Positions 7,078 through 12,256 of a DNA stretch of 12,256 bases are shown here, piece by piece (within the stretch, counting starts at the first letter, position 1; every line of letters begins with the position of its first letter). Origin of the DNA: Dehalococcoidia bacterium (GTDB lineage Bacteria; Chloroflexota; Dehalococcoidia; Dehalococcoidales; RBG-16-60-22); contig JAUWYU010000030.1 in the NCBI GenBank assembly GCA_030615655.1, positions 1 to 12,256 of the forward strand, read 5' to 3'. The notes under the pieces were generated by a model. It worked only from the letters and a program-made list of their open reading frames with translations, had not been told where the DNA came from and searched no databases. The position numbers and the translations under genes are program-made.

Positions 7078-7106
7078 AGCATAGCAGAGCTTGAGTGAAG
7101 AGACAA
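7078..7106 (-). promoter_or_regulatory. Possible promoter for the MFS transporter
   Basis: Minus strand TTGTCT (7106-7101), a 17-base spacer, TATGCT (7083-7078). Each box matches four of six consensus bases. The -35 box is identical to that proposed for ilvE. The leader would be very short. Confidence 0.35.
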
Positions 7107-7169
7107 CACCGGACAAACGAAATCTCCTGGTTCACATAGTCGCAACGACAGGAATTGTTTTACTTTAGA

Positions 7170-7321
7170 ACAGGACTGAATATACGCAAGTAAACATACC
7201 GATATTGCTGGGTGATATAAAGGTAATCGTGTTATAATCAATGGACGAGATTGTATGCTGCGAGATATTCAAAGAGTAAACCCCCGGATATATATAGTGT
7301 AAATCCTATATTCAGTACTGT
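7170..7321. repeat. Long-spaced imperfect inverted repeat in the divergent MFS/flavoprotein gap
   Basis: ACAGGACTGAATATA (7170-7184) is the reverse complement of TATATTCAGTACTGT (7307-7321) at 14 of 15 positions; the inner ten bases match perfectly. The arms enclose 122 bases with a TATAAT (7233-7238). The right arm ends 18 bases before the flavoprotein start. No flanking target duplication is evident. It could be a pair of regulator half-sites, the ends of a very small element, or chance in AT-rich DNA. Confidence 0.5.
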
Positions 7322-7339
7322 GGCATAAGAGGAGGATAT

Positions 7340-7951
7340 GTGCAAATATTAATATTGTCAGGGAGTAGGAACCCGGAGGGTCAAACGGCCCGGGCTATAA
7401 ACGCGGTACGCAGGGGTATTTCGGCGGCTGGAGGGAATTCGGAAAGCATCTTTCTGACAGAGCTCAAACTTGAGCGCTGCCGACAATGCGATGAAGACGG
7501 CTGGGGACTCTGTCGGAGTGAGGGGAGGTGTACTATTGAGGATGATTTTTCCTCAATAGTAGAGAAAATAGAAGCGGCAGACGTTACCGTTTTTGCGACG
7601 CCAGTTTACTTCGGTGACCTGAGCGAAAGCATGCGGGGATTTCTTGACCGGCTACGCCGAACACACTTTCCCAGAATAATGGCGGCAGCCCAGGGTATTC
7701 CAGGACCGGCTCCGTTCGGACAGGGCACTCCGGCCATTGGCTTATGCTATGCAGGGGGGAGTGGTAATGGAACAATCTCCTGTTGTGCGAATCTGGAACG
7801 AATCTTACAAACGTGTGGATTCGATGTTGTAGATATGATTCCAGCCCGCCGCCAAAATCTCGAGGTCAAGCTGCCGATGCTTGAGCTCACCGGTAAATGG
7901 CTGGTTACCAAGCCGACTTCAGGGCCACCATTCATTCCTCCGGCCCGCTAA
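7340..7951 (+). CDS. Flavodoxin-fold NAD(P)H-dependent FMN reductase / iron-sulfur-flavoprotein-like protein
   Basis: A 203-residue flavodoxin-fold protein expected to bind FMN: SGSRNPEGQTARA (7-19) is the phosphate-binding loop, and TPVYFGDLSESMRGFLDR (87-104) is the second flavin-contact region typical of this family. Between them lie four cysteines at 47, 50, 58 and 64 (CRQC, then GLC and GRC). This is the place where iron-sulfur flavoproteins carry their cluster motif, but the spacing here is C-x2-C-x7-C-x5-C rather than the classic C-x2-C-x2-C-x4-7-C. So a 4Fe-4S cluster is possible but not certain. The start is GTG 7340 with GGAGG at 7331-7335; the ATG at 7338 is out of frame and stops at once. 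Only 33 bases separate it from pabB, so co-transcription is plausible. Its electron partner and substrate are unknown. Confidence 0.82.
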   Translation: MQILILSGSRNPEGQTARAINAVRRGISAAGGNSESIFLTELKLERCRQCDEDGWGLCRSEGRCTIEDDFSSIVEKIEAADVTVFATPVYFGDLSESMRGFLDRLRRTHFPRIMAAAQGIPGPAPFGQGTPAIGLCYAGGSGNGTISCCANLERILQTCGFDVVDMIPARRQNLEVKLPMLELTGKWLVTKPTSGPPFIPPAR

Positions 7952-7984
7952 AATGGGGATATTAGTGGGAGTTGACGGCACAGA

Positions 7985-9424
7985 ATGACGGGTCGTTATC
8001 CGCTTATAGAAGAGATACATATGGCACCGGAAGCCGCGTGGTGCTTTGAAGTCTTTGCACGGCGTCCCTTCAGTTTCTTTCTTGATAGCGGCATGGACCC
8101 GAAAAAGCTGGGGCGCTATTCGTTCATGGGCAGCGACCCGTTCCTGGTGCTCAGGAGTCGGGGGGATAAGGTATCTCTAATAAGAGACGGGGTGGAGGAG
8201 GTCAGGCGGGGTAATCCTTTTGACGTGCTCGGCGAACTGCTGGAGGTATATTCTCTGGACGATAGTCAGGCGGGCATACCCTTCGTCGGCGGGGCTGTTG
8301 GTTATTTCAGCTATGATTTGTGCCACTTCATCGAATGCCTGCCAACTACGGCGGTTGACGATTTGAATCTTCCCGAGTGCTATCTGGCTTTCTACGATGC
8401 CATTGTGACTTTCGACCATCTGGTAAATAAAACATATCTGGTGGCTACCGGCTTTCCGGAGCTGGAGGAGGGTCGGCGGCGACGGCGGGCAGAGGAGAGG
8501 CTGAAAGAGTTGAGGAGCCATGTTTTGCTTTGTCCGCCGCCCTCCACATCTGAAGAGATACTTTCGGGGGGAGGAATCGTGCTCAAGGCCAATTTTTCTC
8601 ACGAGGGCTACCTTGAGGCGGTTGCCACGGGCCGGGAGTATATCTGCGCCGGCGATATCTTCCAGGTAAATCTGTCACAGAGGTTCGAAGTCGATTTGGC
8701 CATTACACCATACGAGCTTTATAAGCGCTTACGAAGAATCAATCCGGCGCCATTCGCCAATTACTTCAATTTTGACGGTGTCAGCATTGTCGGCGCTTCA
8801 CCGGAGAGGTTTCTCAAAGTCCGGGGCGACCGGGTGGAAACGCGTCCTATCAAGGGAACCAAGCCCCGTGGTGAAACTCCGGAGGAGGACAGGGCACTGG
8901 CCCAGAGCCTGCTGGAGAGCGTTAAGGACCGGGCGGAGAATGTGATGATTGTCGACCTGGAAAGGAACGATATCGGGCGGGTCTGCCGCTACGGCACAGT
9001 AAAGGTTGCGGAACTGGCTATCCTGGAAACTTATCCCACCGTCTTTCACCTGACCTCTACCGTGGTGGGCCAAATGAGCGAGGGGAAAAGCCGGGTTGAC
9101 CTGCTTAAAGCTACCTTCCCCGGCGGTTCCGTAACCGGGGCCCCCAAGGTACGGGCGATGGAGATTATCGATGAGCTGGAGCCTACGCGGAGGAGCGTTT
9201 ACACCGGCTCGCTGGGCTACCTCAGTTTCGGCGGTGACATGGACCTGGATATCGTGATACGGACGATTCTTATTAAAGAGGGCAGGGCTTATTTCCAGGT
9301 GGGGGGTGCCATTGTCTATGATTCTGAGCCGGAGGCAGAGTATATCGAGACCCTGGACAAGGGTAAAGCTTTGATAGAGGCCCTCAACCTGTCGCCTGAG
9401 GAGGCTGTGGAGATAAGAGCGTGA
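7985..9424 (+). CDS. pabB: Aminodeoxychorismate synthase component I (PabB)
   Basis: With PabA it converts chorismate and glutamine-derived ammonia to 4-amino-4-deoxychorismate, the first step to 4-aminobenzoate and folate. At 479 residues it has the N-terminal half (LGRYSFMGSDPFLVL, 42-56) and the chorismate-binding half: NPAPFANY (253-260), ASPERFL (271-277), LERNDIGRVC (325-334), FPGGSVTGAPKVRAMEIIDE (378-397) and GGAIVYDSEPEAEY (440-453). The deciding motif is RPIKGT: Lys290 is the residue that forms a covalent adduct in PabB enzymes, whereas anthranilate synthase TrpE has Ala (PIAGT). The neighbours agree, since a lyase-type PabC follows and no other trp gene is present. The start at ATG 7985 is forced by a stop at 7973-7975, though its ribosome site is poor (GGGAG 13 bases away). 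Its stop overlaps the pabA start. TrpE is the alternative and the likely misannotation. Confidence 0.88.
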   Translation: MTGRYPLIEEIHMAPEAAWCFEVFARRPFSFFLDSGMDPKKLGRYSFMGSDPFLVLRSRGDKVSLIRDGVEEVRRGNPFDVLGELLEVYSLDDSQAGIPFVGGAVGYFSYDLCHFIECLPTTAVDDLNLPECYLAFYDAIVTFDHLVNKTYLVATGFPELEEGRRRRRAEERLKELRSHVLLCPPPSTSEEILSGGGIVLKANFSHEGYLEAVATGREYICAGDIFQVNLSQRFEVDLAITPYELYKRLRRINPAPFANYFNFDGVSIVGASPERFLKVRGDRVETRPIKGTKPRGETPEEDRALAQSLLESVKDRAENVMIVDLERNDIGRVCRYGTVKVAELAILETYPTVFHLTSTVVGQMSEGKSRVDLLKATFPGGSVTGAPKVRAMEIIDELEPTRRSVYTGSLGYLSFGGDMDLDIVIRTILIKEGRAYFQVGGAIVYDSEPEAEYIETLDKGKALIEALNLSPEEAVEIRA

Positions 9425-9996
9425 TTCTGGTTATCGATAACTATGATTCGTTTGCCTATAACCTGGTGCAGTATCTTGGCGAGCTGGGCCGGGAGCCGGT
9501 AGCCCATCGTAATGATGCTATAACCCTGGAGCAGATTGAGGCTATGGCTCCCAGCCATATCATCATCTCGCCCGGTCCCTGCACCCCGCTGGAAGCTGGC
9601 ATTTCCAACGATGTCGTCCGTTATTTTCGCGGGAAGATTCCCATCCTGGGGGTGTGCCTGGGACACCAGTGTATCGGCTATGTTTACGGCGGGCAGATTA
9701 AGCGAGCCGTACTCCCCACGCATGGCAAAGACTCCCCCGTATACCACGATGGTGATACCGTGTTCCGCGGTCTGCCGTCACCGCTTGTCGGGGGGCGTTA
9801 TCATTCTCTGGTTATCGGCGCGGAGGCGATGCCAGCGTCCCTCGAGGTCTCGGCGAAGACTGAAGACGGGGTGATTATGGGAGTGAGGAATCGCCGGGAT
9901 ATGGTGGAGGGAATCCAGTTCCACCCGGAATCCATCCTGACGCCGGATGGACATGCCATTCTGTCCAACTTCCTGAGCCTGAACAGGCCTGAATAA
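9421..9996 (+). CDS. pabA: Aminodeoxychorismate synthase component II, class I glutamine amidotransferase (PabA/TrpG family)
   Basis: Hydrolyses glutamine and passes ammonia to PabB. At 191 residues it is full length: DNYDSFAYNLVQYLGELG at the N terminus, the oxyanion region SPGPCTP (50-56), nucleophile Cys79 in GVCLGHQCIGYVYGG, and the His168-Glu170 pair in GIQFHPES. It starts at GTG 9421 and overlaps the pabB stop by four bases (GTGA), a sign of translational coupling. PabA and TrpG cannot be separated by sequence, and in many bacteria one protein serves both anthranilate and aminodeoxychorismate synthases. The name here rests on its place between pabB and pabC. Confidence 0.9.
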   Translation: MILVIDNYDSFAYNLVQYLGELGREPVAHRNDAITLEQIEAMAPSHIIISPGPCTPLEAGISNDVVRYFRGKIPILGVCLGHQCIGYVYGGQIKRAVLPTHGKDSPVYHDGDTVFRGLPSPLVGGRYHSLVIGAEAMPASLEVSAKTEDGVIMGVRNRRDMVEGIQFHPESILTPDGHAILSNFLSLNRPE

Positions 9997-10006
9997 GGGG
10001 GAATTA

Positions 10007-10891
10007 ATGGAAGAGATTATTTACCTGAACGGTTCGCTCGTGCCGCGTTTCGAGGCACGCGTATCGGTTTTCGACCACGGCTTTCTATATGGATATGGGC
10101 TCTTTGAAACGATGCGCGCCTACCACGGTAAAATTTTCCTCCTGGAGCGGCACATAACACGACTGCTTGGTTCAGCGGAAATCATCGGACTGAGTGTCTC
10201 TCTGACCGACATCGACCTCGGTCAGGCCTGCCGGGATACGCTGAAGGCAAACGGACTGGAGGACGCCCGGATACGACTGACCATTACCAACGGAGAGTCG
10301 GACGCGTTTCCGTGGTCGAGTTTTAGCAGTAAACCTACCATGGTGGTGACGGCAAGGCCTTATACGCCTCTTCCGGCGGAGAAATATGAGCAAGGTTTTA
10401 AAGTCGGAGTAGCCTCGGTGCGCCGCTGCCGGCAGTCTTCCATATCCAGGGTAAAGTCGACTAATTATCTGGTCAGCGTTCTGGCGAGGAGAGAAGCCGC
10501 GGAATACGGACTGGACGAAGCGCTGCTGTTGAACGATGATGGGTATATCGCCGAGGGTGGCGGCAGTAATGTTTTTTTCGTCAAAGCCTCCGGTCTGGTG
10601 ACGCCTTCTCTGGAAAGCGGCATCCTGCCGGGCATTACCCGCGAGGTGGTGATGGAGACGGCGGCGTCACTTGACATAAGCGTTGAAGAAGGTGATGTCA
10701 GTCCGGACGACCTCGGGCAGTTTGATGAGGCATTTCTGACCAATTCGATGATAGAGCTTATGCCGATGGTGGCAGTCAGGGACGAGGCGGGACAGATGGT
10801 GACCATAAGGTCGGGTAGACCGGGGCAAATTACCCGGCGGCTTATGGCGGCTTATAGAGAGAGGGTGGCCGTAGATACCGGAACCTCGTAA
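10007..10891 (+). CDS. pabC: Aminodeoxychorismate lyase (PabC), fold-type IV PLP enzyme
   Basis: Expected to remove pyruvate from 4-amino-4-deoxychorismate to give 4-aminobenzoate. The 294-residue protein has SVFDHGFLYGYGLFETMRAY (20-39), the PLP lysine Lys150 in SRVKSTNYLVSVLARREA, Glu183 in GYIAEGGGSNVFFV, and GILPGITREVV (205-215). The KSTNYL form is common in lyases and D-amino-acid or branched-chain transaminases of this superfamily, so sequence alone does not fix the reaction. The position, 10 bases after pabA in the same direction, and the separate standard ilvE at 3920-4837 make PabC the best reading. A G-rich ribosome site (GGGGG) lies about 6 bases before the ATG. It converges on the small gene at 10906 with only 14 bases between stops and no clear terminator. 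Confidence 0.82.
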   Translation: MEEIIYLNGSLVPRFEARVSVFDHGFLYGYGLFETMRAYHGKIFLLERHITRLLGSAEIIGLSVSLTDIDLGQACRDTLKANGLEDARIRLTITNGESDAFPWSSFSSKPTMVVTARPYTPLPAEKYEQGFKVGVASVRRCRQSSISRVKSTNYLVSVLARREAAEYGLDEALLLNDDGYIAEGGGSNVFFVKASGLVTPSLESGILPGITREVVMETAASLDISVEEGDVSPDDLGQFDEAFLTNSMIELMPMVAVRDEAGQMVTIRSGRPGQITRRLMAAYRERVAVDTGTS

Positions 10892-10905
10892 GCTTGAGGC
10901 TACAT

Positions 10906-11235
10906 CTACCAGAATTCGACCTGCGATATGTGCTCGGTTTCCTTGATTGTTTTCCTAATCTTATCCCGAGTCTTTTTATCGATAATGGGCTCTACTTCCG
11001 ACAGGGGTAATCCGTCTTTGTTCGCCTTCGCTTGCCACCTGACGATATAGCCGGGCACCAGCGCTGAAGAGAAGTCGGTCTTACCACAGCAGGAGGAATC
11101 GACCACAGCCTGGCTGAGGATATAGAGCACTTCCCGGCCATTATGCTTCAACCTCACTTCTTTTTGGGGGGTATAATGTCCGGCCATAGCTTCTACGTCC
11201 TGATTCAATTTGAGGTGAGTATACGTGGCCAACAA
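10906..11235 (-). CDS. Small uncharacterised protein with a DSSCCG motif
   Basis: I recognise no named family with certainty; it resembles unnamed conserved proteins I associate with Dehalococcoidia. It has up to 109 residues, is soluble, and has no signal peptide or membrane helix. Notable are adjacent cysteines Cys49-Cys50 in VVDSSCCG, the segment LVPGYIVRW (59-67) and a charged helical C terminus rich in Lys/Arg/Glu ending in FW. A metal or disulfide role for the CC pair is only a guess. The start is one of two consecutive TTG codons (11235 or 11232). GGGAGG on the minus strand (11245-11240) is 4 or 7 bases ahead, favouring the second by spacing. It begins 14 bases after the argC stop in the same direction, so it is probably co-transcribed with argC, though no link to arginine synthesis is shown by the sequence. 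Confidence 0.75.
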   Translation of the reverse strand: MLATYTHLKLNQDVEAMAGHYTPQKEVRLKHNGREVLYILSQAVVDSSCCGKTDFSSALVPGYIVRWQAKANKDGLPLSEVEPIIDKKTRDKIRKTIKETEHISQVEFW

Positions 11236-11249
11236 TCAGCCTCCCATTG

Positions 11250-12256
11250 TCAGGGATAAAGCGCCAGCGCCTCAAGTCCGGTCACTTCCGGCAGACCGAG
11301 CATGAGGTTCATGTCCTGGACAGCCTGCCCCGCCGCCCCTTTCATCAGATTGTCAATCGCGCTGATAACAACCAGCCTGCCGGTCCGGTGGTCAATGGCA
11401 GGGTGGATATGGCAGAAGTTGCTTCCCAGGGTGTGCTTGGTGTGGGGCGGGGATGCCACCACCCTGATGAAGGGCTCATCCCTGTAGAAGTCACGGTAGA
11501 GATTTAGCAGCTTTTCCTGTGTCGTTTTACCGTCTACCAGGGGGGCATAGGCAGTGGTCAGTATCCCACGGGTCATGGGCACCAGGTGGGGGATAAAGGT
11601 TATCGAAGGCGGTGGCTCCGGGTGAAGAAGTTTAAGCTCCTGCAGTATCTCGGGCATGTGGCGGTGCCCGCCCAGGGCATAGGCGGTGGTGTCTTCATTA
11701 GCTTCGGTGTAATGCGTGTTCAGGCTGAGGCTCCGGCCGGCCCCGGAGATGCCCGACTTGCTATCGATGATGATGTCCGGTCCAATTATACCTTCCTTCA
11801 TAGCCGGTACCAGGGCGAGGATAGCGCCGGTAGGGTAGCAACCCGGAATGGCCACCAGTTGCGCTGACTTTATCCGGGGGCGGTACAGTTCAGGTAGACC
11901 ATAGACTGCCTGTTCCAGCAGGTTTGGAGCGGGATGGGTAAAACCGTACCACTGCGGGTAATCGGCAGCATCTTTGAGCCTGAAATCGGCGCTGATATCC
12001 ACTACCCTGATACCCTTTTCGAGCAGTGGTATAACTTCCCGGGTACTCTCCTTGTGTGGCATGGCGGAAAAAGCCAGATTAACCTCGCCCAGTTTAGATT
12101 CGATGGTCAGTCCGACGCTCCCCAGGTGGGGGAAGACATCGCCCAGTTGCTGCCCGGCAGCGCTGCGTCCGGTAACCGAGGCAAGCTCTACCTCCGGATG
12201 CTGAGAGAGCAGTCGCGCCAACTCAACACCGGCATAACCGGTAACATTGATAATGC
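11250..12256 (-). CDS. argC: N-acetyl-gamma-glutamyl-phosphate reductase, 5'-truncated by the window edge
   Basis: NADPH-dependent reduction of N-acetylglutamyl phosphate to the semialdehyde, third step of arginine synthesis. The catalytic cysteine is in AIPGCYPTGA (Cys codon 11840-11838). HLVPMTRGILTT and the C-terminal NLMKGAAGQAVQDMN are also typical. The frame stays open to the window end and reads IINVTGYAGVELARLL, the N-terminal NADP-binding Rossmann loop. The TTG at 12221 therefore is an internal Leu, not the start. About 334 residues are visible, so only a handful at the N terminus are missing from the usual 340-350. The loop reads VTGYAG where many homologues have GATGYxG or GASGYxG. 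The paralogous LysY of LysW-dependent pathways is a distant alternative. A small gene follows 14 bases after its stop. Confidence 0.94.
   Translation of the reverse strand, partial: IINVTGYAGVELARLLSQHPEVELASVTGRSAAGQQLGDVFPHLGSVGLTIESKLGEVNLAFSAMPHKESTREVIPLLEKGIRVVDISADFRLKDAADYPQWYGFTHPAPNLLEQAVYGLPELYRPRIKSAQLVAIPGCYPTGAILALVPAMKEGIIGPDIIIDSKSGISGAGRSLSLNTHYTEANEDTTAYALGGHRHMPEILQELKLLHPEPPPSITFIPHLVPMTRGILTTAYAPLVDGKTTQEKLLNLYRDFYRDEPFIRVVASPPHTKHTLGSNFCHIHPAIDHRTGRLVVISAIDNLMKGAAGQAVQDMNLMLGLPEVTGLEALALYP

Noticed and set aside
7167..7178. Second LexA box before the flavoprotein (TTTAGAACAGG also occurs at the lexA operator)
   Set aside because: Only the GAAC half-site is present; the GTTC half is missing (GAAC AGGA CTGA).
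8177..8602. 141-codon open frame on the minus strand inside pabB
   Set aside because: Low-complexity, shadow-like translation opposite a conserved gene; no domain recognised.
7985..9996. Anthranilate synthase (trpE-trpG)
   Set aside because: PIKGT instead of PIAGT, and a PabC-like gene directly downstream with no trp genes, favour the PABA pathway.
10884..10899. Bidirectional terminator between pabC and the small minus-strand gene (CCTC...GAGG)
   Set aside because: At most a five-pair stem including a G-T pair, with no T-run on either strand.
1..12256. Mobile element, prophage, CRISPR, toxin-antitoxin or defence system
   Set aside because: No transposase, integrase, repeat-spacer pattern, RNA gene or defence-type domain was found; the genes are housekeeping or common membrane and redox families.

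Overview
This window reads as ordinary core bacterial chromosome: closely packed biosynthetic genes, intact catalytic motifs, moderate-to-high GC and several TTG/GTG starts. The LexA operator is of the GAAC-N4-GTTC type. The beta-type DAHP synthase, the 4Fe-4S PurF, the iron-sulfur-flavoprotein-like gene and the small 'DSSCCG' protein together suggest an uncultured Chloroflexota bacterium, most likely Dehalococcoidia-like. That placement is inference from protein style; no marker gene settles it.

Layout, left to right. (1) 1-824: 3' part of a type I-beta DAHP synthase (aroF/aroG family), cut by the window edge. (2) 855-1639: an alpha/beta hydrolase that is readable end to end only if one lost base near 941 is restored, with a G-run oddity at 1064-1082. 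(3) 1715-3115: purF behind a good sigma-70-type promoter. (4) 3242-3883: lexA, with a promoter and a palindromic LexA operator placed for autorepression. (5) 3920-4837, minus: ilvE, convergent with lexA. (6) 4868-5202: non-coding, purine/pyrimidine-rich sequence with a small hairpin. (7) 5203-5805: a VTT/DedA-like membrane protein whose stop codon overlaps that of (8) a minus-strand MFS transporter, 5802-7061. (9) 7062-7339: a divergent intergenic region carrying a long imperfect inverted repeat. (10) 7340-7951: a cysteine-bearing flavodoxin-fold protein, followed by (11) a compact pabB-pabA-pabC cluster, 7985-10891. (12) 10906-11235, minus: a small uncharacterised protein directly downstream of (13) argC, minus, cut by the right edge.

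How they fit together: DAHP synthase opens the shikimate pathway to chorismate. The pabB-pabA-pabC set turns chorismate into 4-aminobenzoate for folate. These three genes could easily be misnamed trpE-trpG-ilvE. The PIKGT motif in the synthase, with Lys where anthranilate synthases have Ala, decides for PABA. purF starts purine synthesis, ilvE does the last step of branched-chain amino acid synthesis, and argC belongs to arginine synthesis. LexA is the only clear regulator.

I found no mobile element, CRISPR array, tRNA/rRNA, toxin-antitoxin or defence cassette. The items that deserve a second look are small: the broken hydrolase, the inverted repeat at 7170-7321, the flavoprotein beside the pab genes, and the unnamed argC-linked gene.
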